Shown here: positions 15,109-22,703 of the stretch, piece after piece
Numbering within the stretch: position 1 is the stretch's first letter
Layout of the letters: each line of letters starts with the position of its first letter
Assembly (NCBI GenBank): GCA_000996085.1
Contig: LBYG01000015.1
Location: forward strand, 4,326 to 37,911
Direction: 5' to 3'
From: Parcubacteria group bacterium GW2011_GWB1_40_14
GTDB taxonomy: Bacteria; Patescibacteriota; Minisyncoccia; Terrybacterales; GWB1-40-14
Length of the DNA stretch: 33,586 bases
Notes under the pieces: model-generated
What the model was told of the DNA's origin: nothing
Database searches by the model: none
Seen by the model: the letters and a program-made list of their open reading frames with translations, nothing else
Made by a program: the position numbers and the translations under genes

Positions 15109-15236
15109 ACACTGAGCCTGTCGAAGTGTTACGATATTATTGATTTTAAATATTTGAATTGAACCTTTAACTTTTGTCCGCCACCGATTTTATGGTCGCT
15201 TGCGACCAAATAAAAGCGGATCCGCCTCTGGCGGAA
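15109..15236. repeat. Hairpin repeats: TGAGC...GTCGAA unit and TCCGCCTCTGGCGGA unit
   Basis: ACACT/AGTGT arms enclose GAGCCTGTCGA (15,109-15,129). A second element has the arm TCCGCC, a nested TGGTCGCTTGCGACCA hairpin, GCGGA, then the perfect palindrome TCCGCCTCTGGCGGA (15,221-15,235). The last 15-mer is identical to the one inside secA at 29,803-29,817. Confidence 0.7.
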
Positions 15237-15281
15237 ACTCTTGAACATTGACCTTAATTTTTTAATATTAACCTATAAAAT

Positions 15282-15965
15282 ATGTTTAATCTTCTCAACC
15301 ACATTCCATTTTTAAACCGCCGTCCGGTTTCAACCCGCGACAAGTTCATATTTGTAATAGGTCTTATTTTGGCCTTTCTCGTAATTCTTTTTACCCTTTT
15401 CGTTATAATGAGCAAGCAGGCTGTAGCACCCGCGCCTTCCGGTGAAGAGACTCAGCGAGGTTTTTCTTATGAAACAAAAACTGCACCTTGCGCAGATGAC
15501 CCACAAGTTCTTTGCGATAAAATTTTGCGGCCAGATTATAAATTTTCTGCTGTCGCTCCCAAAGACTGGACGGTTTCCCAACCAAATTCAGGTACGCTTA
15601 CTTCAAGTAAAGACGGTTTGGATTGTTCCGCGAGTTTAATTTTAGGTAGTAATGAAAACTACGTTTCCGCTTCAGGTTGGGTGGATATTTTAAATCCGCC
15701 CGGCAAAAAAAGTGCTTCGATAGATCAGATAACGGGTAGTGTAGTTAACGTTGGGCCGGAATTGTGGCCTGTGGCTGTTATGACAACAAAAGGAAAATTC
15801 GCGAATTTCAAAAAAGAAGCTTATATTCCTGTGGGGAATGTGGTATTTATCTTAACTTCAGAAATAAAAGGGTTGGTTGAACAGAATAAATTTACAGTCA
15901 ATCCGCAAAAAGTAGAATGCGATAAGGCTTTCGATGATTTGATAAATTCTATTAGAGTACGTTAA
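15282..15965 (+). CDS. Membrane-anchored extracellular protein, function unknown
   Basis: 227 residues. A cytoplasmic N-terminus of about 20 residues (MFNLLNHIPFLNRRPVSTRD) is followed by a transmembrane helix FIFVIGLILAFLVILFTLFVI (about 23-43) and an outside domain. That domain has two cysteines close together (APCADDPQVLCDKIL, near 68 and 76) and two more (LDCSA and VECDKAFDDLI), which could form disulfides. The YKFSAVAPKDWTVSQP segment mirrors the YPSDW-type opening of its neighbours. No catalytic motif is visible. It follows a gene of the same plan, so shared surface duties are likely. Confidence 0.5.
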   Translation: MFNLLNHIPFLNRRPVSTRDKFIFVIGLILAFLVILFTLFVIMSKQAVAPAPSGEETQRGFSYETKTAPCADDPQVLCDKILRPDYKFSAVAPKDWTVSQPNSGTLTSSKDGLDCSASLILGSNENYVSASGWVDILNPPGKKSASIDQITGSVVNVGPELWPVAVMTTKGKFANFKKEAYIPVGNVVFILTSEIKGLVEQNKFTVNPQKVECDKAFDDLINSIRVR

Positions 15966-16008
15966 TATTTTTGCCGCATGAAGGAATTATAAGTTATTTT
16001 TAAAACCC

Positions 16009-16704
16009 TTGATAGACATAAAATCTTTATTCATCAAAAAAAATAAGAACGGAACATTAAGGTGGGGTATAACAACGCTCCTCCTTTTTGTTTCTTTAAT
16101 ATTCGTTCAGCGCGTATTTTCTCCTCATTCCGACGTTTCATTAAACAAACCGCAGAGTGAGCAAGTTATAACTTTTTCTATTGAACCCGCCGGACCCGAT
16201 CCCGCCTCATACAGCACCTTTTTGGATTTCGGTAAAGGAAAATATTCTGTTTTTTGGATACATCCGCCCAACGAAGATTTAATTGTAGATACTATTCGTG
16301 TACGCAAGCAGGGCGTAAGCGATGAAGATATGCCTTATGCGTGGTTGCGCTTGAACGGCATTCGTTCGTACGTTCGTACTCCGTTCAGGGACAACCTGGC
16401 AATTTTTCATATTTTCCCTGAACCAAAACCGCCTGAAGGTACGTATGAAACATACACAAGCAAACAAGAAACTCAAAAGTTAACTTTAATTGGCGCGCCA
16501 AATAATTTTACTGTTTCTACAAAAAAAGATGTTTCTGTACAAATATATGGGCAATTTGGTTTGGATATTGCTCTGCGCGAGCAGATAAACGGTATTCGTT
16601 TTTGCGTGGAAGAAGTTTCAGGAACCATTGCATCAACCGGTCAAAAGGCATCAACTCAACTGGCTTCACCGCTTTGTTTCAACAAAATGGGCATTAAGGA
16701 ATAA
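16009..16704 (+). CDS. Membrane-anchored extracellular protein, function unknown
   Basis: 231 residues if TTG 16,009 is the start; no in-frame ATG precedes the hydrophobic segment. N-terminal MIDIKSLFIKKNKNGTLRW is basic, then ITTLLLFVSLIFVQRVF forms an anchor (about 21-37). The rest is strand-rich (SYSTFLDFGKGKYSVFWIHPPNEDLIVDTIRVRKQG, VQIYGQFGLDIALREQINGIRFCVEEVSG) with two cysteines near the end. I recognise no family. It closes the run of four membrane-anchored genes. The TTG start and the lack of a ribosome site make the N-terminus uncertain. Confidence 0.45.
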   Translation: MIDIKSLFIKKNKNGTLRWGITTLLLFVSLIFVQRVFSPHSDVSLNKPQSEQVITFSIEPAGPDPASYSTFLDFGKGKYSVFWIHPPNEDLIVDTIRVRKQGVSDEDMPYAWLRLNGIRSYVRTPFRDNLAIFHIFPEPKPPEGTYETYTSKQETQKLTLIGAPNNFTVSTKKDVSVQIYGQFGLDIALREQINGIRFCVEEVSGTIASTGQKASTQLASPLCFNKMGIKE

Positions 16705-16758
16705 AAAATTTAGTTTTGATCATTATCAATCATTTAAATATTTAACCAATTTTCTAAT

Positions 16759-16962
16759 ACTTATTCGTGCGAATGTGCGAATTATTCTAAATTTTAGCAA
16801 TGTTCACATTCGCGCAACCCATACAAAGCATCGATAGACTTGTTCGCACGCCTGCCCGCCTCCGGAGAGCCTTTGGGGGATGCACTAGCACCATTCGCAG
16901 TTCATTTAGATGGCTTGTACATTTTTGTGTTTCGTTAGACTTATTCGTACGAATGTGCGAAT
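16759..16962. promoter_or_regulatory. Candidate operators: repeated ATTCGTRCGAAT sites upstream of the ArsR-type gene
   Basis: A 24-base direct repeat with one mismatch occurs at 16,759-16,782 and 16,939-16,962, each with a palindromic core: ATTCGTGCGAAT (16,763-16,774) and the perfect ATTCGTACGAAT (16,943-16,954). Degenerate relatives lie between them (TGTTCACATTCGCGCA, GACTTGTTCGCACG). The second repeat is about 40 bases from the regulator start. This pattern suits autoregulation by a winged-helix dimer. Confidence 0.45.
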
Positions 16963-16999
16963 ATAAGGAGAGTTTATCAATTCATTACCCGCAAATTTT

Positions 17000-17260
17000 A
17001 TGAAAGAATTAGAAAAAATATTTAAAGCATTCGCTAATAAAAGGCGTTTGGCAATATTAGCCTATTTAAAGAGGAGCGGTGAAGCTACGGTAGGCGATAT
17101 AGCCGCGGAGATAAAATTGTCTTTTAAATCGACCTCAAAACATCTTTATGTCTTAGCCGCGGCCGATATTATAGAAAAAGACCAACGCGGTCCCCAAGTA
17201 TTTTATCAGCTTACCCCCAACCCAAGATCCAGCGTTCGTCAGCTTATTGATTTAATATAA
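17000..17260 (+). CDS. ArsR-family winged-helix transcriptional regulator
   Basis: 86 residues. MKELEKIFKAFANKRRLAIL...GEATVGDIAAEIKLSFKSTSKHLYVLAAADIIEKDQRGPQVFYQLTP is the classic ArsR/SmtB winged helix-turn-helix; SFKSTSKHLYVLAAADII contains the recognition helix and FYQL the wing. The metal-binding cysteine motif of true ArsR sensors (ELCVC-like) is absent, so it probably does not sense arsenic or another thiol-bound metal. It precedes the promoter of the giant surface-protein gene by about 20 bases and may control it or itself. Palindromic ATTCGTRCGAAT sites lie upstream. An AAGGAG at 16,965 is too far from the ATG to act as a normal ribosome site. Confidence 0.85.
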   Translation: MKELEKIFKAFANKRRLAILAYLKRSGEATVGDIAAEIKLSFKSTSKHLYVLAAADIIEKDQRGPQVFYQLTPNPRSSVRQLIDLI

Positions 17261-17281
17261 TGTTTCCAGAAGAGCATATTT

Positions 17282-17308
17282 TTGTATGCGCATGGCTTGG
17301 TGTATAAT
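17282..17308 (+). promoter_or_regulatory. Promoter of the giant beta-propeller gene
   Basis: TTGTAT (17,282-17,287), a 15-base spacer and consensus TATAAT (17,303-17,308). It lies after the ArsR-type stop and inside the longest open frame, which argues that translation starts at ATG 17,343. Confidence 0.6.
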
Positions 17309-17342
17309 ACATTATGTAACAATTTATATATTTATTTTTATT

Positions 17343-20300
17343 ATGCTGAAAATTAAATCATTTTTTCAAACTATTTTGCACGCTTTAACTGTTATTTCTC
17401 TCGTGTTATATCAGTTGAGTTTCGGTCTTATTTATCCCGGCACAGCTTATGCGGCTTCGCCGGTTTTTGTTAATAACGGAACGGCGAACTCGGGCAATGT
17501 TTATCCGAGTAGCCAAAACGTTTTAGGTTTGAATATATCACTTCCTCCTATCGATTCCGATACTTTTATTGATGGCGATGGAACAGTTGTTAGCACCGGA
17601 ACGCTGGACACAACGTGGGATACCGATGGCATTCAGACCTATAATTCAAGCGCCGGGTCGGATATCGTTAAAGCGGTCCTTTTTGATTCAGTGAATAGTA
17701 AGTTTTATGTTGCCGGTTACCAACAGACAAATGGATATGATGCCGTAGTTTTGCGTTACAATGCCGACGGTTCGCTCGATACCACTTGGGATAGTGATGG
17801 TATTGCAACATTTAATTCTGGCGGGACGCAGATCGATGAAGCATTAGCCATCGCATTTGATTCTGCGAATAATAAATTATACGTTGGTGGTCAGCAAGGA
17901 ACGAACGGCGAGGATATCCTTATCATGCGCTATAACGCAGACGGTTCGCTTGATACTTCGTGGGATGGCGATGGTATTGTGACTCATAATTCGAGCGGAA
18001 CGCAAAGCGATATTGTGCAGGCCCTTGTGTTGGATTCCGGAAATAGTAAACTTTATGCCGCAGGAGTATACGGAACAGGCGGCTTAGATTTCGCAGTACT
18101 GCGGTACAATTTAAACGGCGCGCTTGATACGTCTTGGGACTCCGATGGCATCGCGACCTATAACTCCGGAGGGTCGCAGATCGATATGGCTAATGCCATC
18201 GCATTCGATTCCGGGAACAATAAACTCTACGTTGCAGGCGAACAGGGAACGAATGGGAAGGACTTCGCCGTTTTACGTTACGATTCGACGGGCGCGCTTG
18301 ATACGTCTTGGGACTCTGACGGCATCCAGACGTTCAACTCCGGTAGCACTCAGGAAGACATCGCAAACGGTCTTGCCTTTGACTCCGCCAACAATAAGCT
18401 TTATGTTATCGGCCAGCAGGCTACGAACGGGATAGATTTCACTATTTTACGTTACGGTTCGACGGGCGCGCTTGATACGTCTTGGGACTCTGACGGCATC
18501 CAGACGTTCAACTCCGGCGGAGTGCAGCAGGATACCGGTTATGCTATTGCATTCGATTCCGCAAACAGCAAGGTCTATGTGCTGGGAGTACAGGGAACAA
18601 ATGGAAATGATATTCTTGTTCTTCGGTACACGACCGGCGGGGCGCTAGATAGCACGTGGGATTCCGACGGCATTCAGTCGTATAATTCTGGCAGCTCACA
18701 GGGCGATGCCGCATTGGCAGGTTATTTGGACGCCGCGAATAATAAGCTCTATGCAGCCGGATACGTTGGGGTTAACACGCAGGACTTTGTTGTTTTGAGA
18801 TATTTTATCAATAACGCCGGGAATCAGGAAACTATAGCGGCCGGCACGGCCTTGTCAAAGCTCGCAATGCCGGCAGGAACAGCATTGTGTGGTAACACTA
18901 ACGGAACCACCGCGCCGGCGAATATCGTGTACGAGCCGGATGGAGACTGCAGAGATGGTTTAGATGTGAAGTCTTTGGTGGATTCAGTGGGTAACGTCGG
19001 GACGTATTCTACTTCTCTTGCTTTAGATACCAGCGGATTTCCTGTCGTATCTTATTATGATGAAACGAATGGAAATCTTAAAATACTTCATTGTAACGAC
19101 ACCGATTGCGTTGGAGGAAATGAGAGCATAGAGGCCGTTGATACAATCGGCGACGTCGGCAGATACCCTTCCTTGAGGCTTGATTCTTTGGGATATCCGG
19201 TTGTCAGTTATTTTGATGGCACAAATGGCAATCTCAAGATTTTACACTGCAACGACGCAAACTGTGCGGGCGGAAATGAAAATATCTCTACCGTCGATTC
19301 AACGGGAATTGTTGGATACTATACCTCTTTAGCGCTTGATGAGAATGGTTATCCCGTAGTGGGCTATTACGATTTTACAAATCAGGACTTCAAGATACTT
19401 CATTGCAACGATGCTAATTGCGCTGGCGGTGATGAGAGCATCGAAACCGTGGACAGCATCGGAAACATTGGATACGACCAGAAATCATTGGCCTTGGATA
19501 ACGCCAATCCTAAAAGGCCGGTTGTTAGTTATCACGACGATACGAATGGTGATCTCAAAATCCTTCATTGCAACGACGCAAACTGTGCGGGTGGAGATGA
19601 GAGTATCGTTGCAGTCGATACGACGGGAGATGTGGGCAATAATTCATCGCTCGTTCTTGATTCTTCCGGCTTCCCGGTTGTTGCGTACGATGACGTTACT
19701 AACACCAATCTCAAAATCCTTCATTGTAACGACGCAAACTGTGCGGGCGGAAATGAAAATATAGTTGTTGTTGATGGCGACCCCGGCAGCTTGCCGCATC
19801 CTTCCATCGCCTTGGATGCATCCGCTTTTCCCGTTGTGAGTTATCGCGCTCCCTTCAGCAATCTTAAGATTCTCCATTGTAGTGATGTTAACTGTGCCGG
19901 CGGCAGCATTGTAGAGGTTAGCGATGGAGATAGCGGCGGATATTATTCATCTTTGGCTCTTGACGGTTTTGGATTTCCAGTTGTGAGTTCTTATGACGTT
20001 ATAAATACGGGTTTAAGGGTTCTTCATTGCGGTGACGTAAATTGCGCGGCAGACGGGCGGACAGTTGTCTTGGGCACTGATACCGGAGCGACGAATGATT
20101 TAGCGGCAACGGCGTCGTTGATCGCTTTCCGCGACACGAGCAGTAACGGTACATGGGCATCGGGCGAGGATCTCTACCTCGATGTTGACGATAGCGGCTG
20201 GTACAACCGCGACGAGCTTGACGCGATAACGGTGCGCAATGCCGGCACGGCCATAGATACTATCGATATCGCTGTTGTTAAAATGTGGTTGGAATCGAGT

Positions 20301-21866
20301 TTAAACAATACTTTTGGAACCGATGATGTTCTTGTTGATAGTATTTGCGGTTGGGACGGTATAGATGATTGGCAGTGTGGAGATAATACTAGCGTGACCA
20401 TAACAGGTGCTGGTTCAATATCGCGTATTTATATCACATATGATGTTGCGGGTTCCAATAGTGTTACATTTGGTAATACTATACAATTACGTGTTGCAAC
20501 CCTATCTGATTCTGGCACCACAGGCGCTTTTGATACCGGCGATACGGGAATATTTTTCTCTAAAGCCGGTGCGGCAAATACCGGAAATCACGATGGGCCG
20601 ACAAGCGCAATCACAAATGACAGCACCAATACTATAGCCGTTTTATCTGGTAGTACGGCGACTCCAACGCAAAACGGCGTTCCAATAATCGGCGGTGTTC
20701 CGGAAACACCGTTGATTACGAATACAGAAACTAAAACTATAGATACTGACACAGGCGGTTCGGTTACGGAAACCGCTGCAAATGATGGCAGTACCGCAAC
20801 AGTGTCTGTTGAGCCGGAAACCACAAGCGCTGACACTTCATTTACAGTAGAAACGTATATTGCCTCAGAAGTATTTAACGATAACCCCCTGCCTTCCGGT
20901 TTAGATGCGGGCACCAAAGCTGTTTATGATATTGTCGCAACCGCAGGAGGAGAGAATGTTGAAACATTTTCTAAACCTCTTGAATTAACTTTTTCATATC
21001 TTGAAAATAATTTGTCTTCCGGTGTTAATGAGGGCGATTTACGCCTAGCCGTGTTTGATGAAGTAGAAAGTAATTGGTACGTACTTGAAGATGCCGTTGT
21101 TAATACTTCAACAAATACTATAAGTTATGTTTCAGACCACCTTACCCGTTTTGCTATAGTGCGCCCAGCCGACATAATAAGACCTTCTTTGCCCACTAAT
21201 GTTGCAGCCGTCGCTGTTTCCGGTGGCGCTAAGTTATCATGGCAAAATCCTCCTACAGATTTTCATCATGTGCGTATAACGCGAGGTTTAACTGCTCAAG
21301 ATGCAGGAACTCTTATTGCCGGTGACGTGAGAGGAACATCTTACGAGGATATATCTGTTTCAAATGAGCCGGTTTATTATAATCTTGTGAGTGTTGATTT
21401 GGCCGGCAACAGATCCGGACCGGCTATGGTTTTGTTCGATCCGTCTTTGTCATCTTATAGTGATGGCGATCTTTTAAGAGGCGAGAGCACTTCAGAGGTT
21501 TGGATAATACATAACTCTGGCGGCAAAATGTTCAAGAGACATGTTTTGTTCTCAAACTTTGATACTTTTTATCCTCATTTAGCCCTATTCTGGAGCAACG
21601 TGAAAGTGGTTTCGGATTCCACGGTTGCGGTTTACAGTTTGTCTGCCTGGATCCGTCTTGATGGAACTTCTGCTGTTTACGAAATTAACGATGACAACAC
21701 TAAGCATTGGATAACCTGCGCAGACGACAGTGTTATCGGCCAGGATTGCGCCAATGAATGGATTTTATCCGGCCGCGACTTTGACGGCGTTTATATAGTA
21801 AATTCTACAGAGTTTAACTCTTACGTAACCGGTCCGACCGTCATAATGCCGGATGTTGAGAATTAG
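17343..21866 (+). CDS. Giant secreted protein with two seven-repeat arrays (predicted double beta-propeller), Fn3-like domain and shared C-terminal module
   Basis: 1507 residues from ATG 17,343. The signal peptide ends at AYA-ASP near residue 38. Residues about 86-493 hold seven copies of a 58-60-residue repeat (LDTSWDSDGIxTxNSGxxQxD...FDSANNKLYVAGxQGTNGxDxxVLRYN), close to the delta-60 repeat family. Residues about 545-905 hold seven copies of a different 50-54-residue repeat (SLALDxxGFPVVSYYD...NLKILHCNDANCAGG) with a conserved HCxDxxC cysteine pair. Seven copies of each suggests two seven-bladed propellers. A strand-rich region with a ZU5-like segment, an Fn3-like domain (PSLPTNVAAVAV...KLSWQNPP) and the C-terminal module ending VYEINDDNTKHWITCADD follow. 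It is probably an adhesin or glycan-binding surface protein. The repeats are also conserved as DNA: 18,271-18,343 and 18,445-18,517 differ at one base. Confidence 0.75.
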   Translation: MLKIKSFFQTILHALTVISLVLYQLSFGLIYPGTAYAASPVFVNNGTANSGNVYPSSQNVLGLNISLPPIDSDTFIDGDGTVVSTGTLDTTWDTDGIQTYNSSAGSDIVKAVLFDSVNSKFYVAGYQQTNGYDAVVLRYNADGSLDTTWDSDGIATFNSGGTQIDEALAIAFDSANNKLYVGGQQGTNGEDILIMRYNADGSLDTSWDGDGIVTHNSSGTQSDIVQALVLDSGNSKLYAAGVYGTGGLDFAVLRYNLNGALDTSWDSDGIATYNSGGSQIDMANAIAFDSGNNKLYVAGEQGTNGKDFAVLRYDSTGALDTSWDSDGIQTFNSGSTQEDIANGLAFDSANNKLYVIGQQATNGIDFTILRYGSTGALDTSWDSDGIQTFNSGGVQQDTGYAIAFDSANSKVYVLGVQGTNGNDILVLRYTTGGALDSTWDSDGIQSYNSGSSQGDAALAGYLDAANNKLYAAGYVGVNTQDFVVLRYFINNAGNQETIAAGTALSKLAMPAGTALCGNTNGTTAPANIVYEPDGDCRDGLDVKSLVDSVGNVGTYSTSLALDTSGFPVVSYYDETNGNLKILHCNDTDCVGGNESIEAVDTIGDVGRYPSLRLDSLGYPVVSYFDGTNGNLKILHCNDANCAGGNENISTVDSTGIVGYYTSLALDENGYPVVGYYDFTNQDFKILHCNDANCAGGDESIETVDSIGNIGYDQKSLALDNANPKRPVVSYHDDTNGDLKILHCNDANCAGGDESIVAVDTTGDVGNNSSLVLDSSGFPVVAYDDVTNTNLKILHCNDANCAGGNENIVVVDGDPGSLPHPSIALDASAFPVVSYRAPFSNLKILHCSDVNCAGGSIVEVSDGDSGGYYSSLALDGFGFPVVSSYDVINTGLRVLHCGDVNCAADGRTVVLGTDTGATNDLAATASLIAFRDTSSNGTWASGEDLYLDVDDSGWYNRDELDAITVRNAGTAIDTIDIAVVKMWLESSLNNTFGTDDVLVDSICGWDGIDDWQCGDNTSVTITGAGSISRIYITYDVAGSNSVTFGNTIQLRVATLSDSGTTGAFDTGDTGIFFSKAGAANTGNHDGPTSAITNDSTNTIAVLSGSTATPTQNGVPIIGGVPETPLITNTETKTIDTDTGGSVTETAANDGSTATVSVEPETTSADTSFTVETYIASEVFNDNPLPSGLDAGTKAVYDIVATAGGENVETFSKPLELTFSYLENNLSSGVNEGDLRLAVFDEVESNWYVLEDAVVNTSTNTISYVSDHLTRFAIVRPADIIRPSLPTNVAAVAVSGGAKLSWQNPPTDFHHVRITRGLTAQDAGTLIAGDVRGTSYEDISVSNEPVYYNLVSVDLAGNRSGPAMVLFDPSLSSYSDGDLLRGESTSEVWIIHNSGGKMFKRHVLFSNFDTFYPHLALFWSNVKVVSDSTVAVYSLSAWIRLDGTSAVYEINDDNTKHWITCADDSVIGQDCANEWILSGRDFDGVYIVNSTEFNSYVTGPTVIMPDVEN

Positions 21867-21886
21867 TTAGGATTGGCTTGACCCCG

Positions 21887-22166
21887 CACCTATTTAAGAC
21901 CATGTATTACGTATATATTTTGAAAAGCGAGACAAGAGAAACGCATTATATAGGCTGGACAATAAATTTAGTTAGAAGATTAAAGGAGCATAATTCAGGA
22001 TTATCATCTCACACTAAGAAATATTTACCTTGGAAATTGGTTTATTTTGAAGGCTACGCCAATGAAGAGGATGCAAAAGAAAGAGAAAAACAACTTAAGC
22101 AATTCGGTAAGGCTTATACTCAACTCAAACTAAGAATTGAGCGTAGCCTTCAGTCTTAAATAGGTG
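21887..22166. mobile_element. Small element: GIY-YIG gene between 14-bp inverted repeats
   Basis: CACCTATTTAAGAC (21,887-21,900) and its perfect inverse GTCTTAAATAGGTG (22,153-22,166) frame the GIY-YIG gene; the stop codon lies inside the right repeat. The motif TTGACCCCGCACCTAT begins the left end (21,878) and recurs at 22,176. It may be a mobile unit driven by the nuclease, or only a hairpin-framed gene. Confidence 0.45.
21902..22159 (+). CDS. GIY-YIG domain protein (UPF0213-like)
   Basis: 85 residues from ATG 21,902; a TTG at 21,878 lies in the inverted repeat and is unlikely. MYYVYILKSETRETHYIGWTINLVRRLKEHNSG shows the YVYIL...YIGWT form of the GIY-YIG motif, the conserved R-x-x-EHN stretch, then the KYLPWKLVYFEGYANEEDAKEREKQLKQ half with the conserved Glu. 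This matches the small single-domain GIY-YIG nuclease-like family common in CPR and other bacteria. The superfamily cuts DNA; the role of these small members is not established. It sits in inverted repeats between the giant gene and cassette 2, in contrast to the terminator-bounded spacer after the first giant gene. Confidence 0.85.
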   Translation: MYYVYILKSETRETHYIGWTINLVRRLKEHNSGLSSHTKKYLPWKLVYFEGYANEEDAKEREKQLKQFGKAYTQLKLRIERSLQS

Positions 22167-22178
22167 TTCGCTGGGTTG

Positions 22179-22317
22179 ACCCCGCACCTATCTAGCATCG
22201 AAGGATCCTGTTTAGGGATCCTTCCGAAGGTTTAGGAAAAAGACATTTAATGCCACTAACAATAATTTAGTGTTTAACGGTTCTTCGCAAGAAATAAATG
22301 CTAGATAGGTGCGGGGT
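22179..22317. repeat. 20-bp perfect inverted repeat enclosing a BamHI-type hairpin
   Basis: ACCCCGCACCTATCTAGCAT (22,179-22,198) and its perfect inverse (22,298-22,317) enclose GAAGGATCC...GGATCCTTC and AT-rich sequence with no ORF. The outer sequence repeats the TTGACCCCGCACCTAT end of the neighbouring GIY-YIG element, so this may be a gene-free derivative. Its right end supplies the -35 box of the next promoter. Confidence 0.6.
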
Positions 22318-22344
22318 TGACAAAATGACCCTATCTGCTATACT
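22317..22344 (+). promoter_or_regulatory. Promoter of a small RNA
   Basis: TTGACA (22,317-22,322), a 16-base spacer and TATACT (22,339-22,344). The first base of the -35 box is the last base of the inverted repeat. Confidence 0.7.
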
Positions 22345-22350
22345 GTAGCC

Positions 22351-22420
22351 ATAGTGAGTGTTCTCGAAAGAGGACTCTTTCTAGGTAGGCGAAAGACCTT
22401 GGGGTTTTCCAAGGTTTTTT
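22351..22420 (+). ncRNA. Small terminated RNA, function unknown
   Basis: It lies between a good promoter and an intrinsic terminator (ACCTTGG 22,396-22,402, CCAAGGT 22,409-22,415, T tract). It contains a GTTCTC-GAAA-GAGGAC hairpin. The stretch CTAGGTAGGCGAAAG resembles ATAGGTAGCCGAAAC of the cassette-2 small RNA, so it might be a degenerate relative. No complementary tRNA was found for it here, and it has no ORF. Confidence 0.5.
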
Positions 22421-22449
22421 GCTATTTTAGAGAACGCAATGCTCCCTAA

Positions 22450-22479
22450 AATAGCCCTGAGCATGTCGAATGGGCTATT
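22450..22479. repeat. TGAGCATGTCGA hairpin repeat
   Basis: AATAGCCC (22,450-22,457) pairs perfectly with GGGCTATT (22,472-22,479) around the TGAGC...GTCGA core. Confidence 0.65.
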
Positions 22480-22492
22480 TATGGATCAAATC

Positions 22493-22520
22493 TTGACAGA
22501 AGCATATTATGGAGTATAAT
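22493..22520 (+). promoter_or_regulatory. Strong promoter of small-RNA/tRNA cassette 2
   Basis: Consensus TTGACA (22,493-22,498), a 16-base spacer and consensus TATAAT (22,515-22,520). The expected start near 22,527 is again one base before the antisense segment. Confidence 0.85.
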
Positions 22521-22526
22521 GAAAAT

Positions 22527-22601
22527 ACTTGATAGGTAGCCGAAACCATTACGGTTTCTGCGATCACTAAAAACAGCGCATCTCTTTGACGCGCTGTTTT
22601 T
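22527..22601 (+). ncRNA. Small RNA complementary to the anticodon arm of the adjacent tRNA (cassette 2)
   Basis: A' CTTGATAGGTAGC (22,528-22,540) is fully complementary to tRNA bases 22,655-22,667. The hairpin is GAAACC/GGTTTC (22,542-22,547 and 22,553-22,558). B' GCGATCACT (22,560-22,568) is complementary to 22,669-22,677, extendable by one pair. The terminator is AAAAACAGCGC/GCGCTGTTTTT (22,569-22,579 and 22,591-22,601). Compared with cassette 1, A' differs at four sites and B' at three; every change restores pairing with the changed tRNA. The linker hairpin stem is identical, with one loop base changed. TTGACG (22,586) and TAAAAT (22,608) with a 16-base spacer may form a second promoter overlapping the terminator, for the tRNA. 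Confidence 0.75.
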
Positions 22602-22629
22602 ATTTGTTAAAATATTTTTGGAGACGGAA

Positions 22630-22700
22630 GGGGACGTAGCGTAGTGGTAACGCAGCTACCTATCAAGTAGTGATCGCGGGTTCGATTCCCGCCGTCTCCA
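22630..22700 (+). tRNA. tRNA-Asp-like, anticodon AUC (cassette 2)
   Basis: 71 nt, identical to the cassette-1 tRNA outside the anticodon arm and variable loop. The anticodon arm is GCTAC-CTATCAA-GTAGT, with anticodon ATC at 22,662-22,664. Read literally, AUC decodes GAU (Asp), but A34 is very unusual in bacterial tRNA-Asp, which normally has GUC. The stem is well paired (one G-U). Discriminator A, no encoded CCA. The leader GGAGACGG (22,620-22,627) again mirrors the acceptor strand. It may be a working tRNA, a decoy or a tRNA-shaped target of the small RNA upstream. Confidence 0.7.
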
Positions 22701-22703
22701 TGT

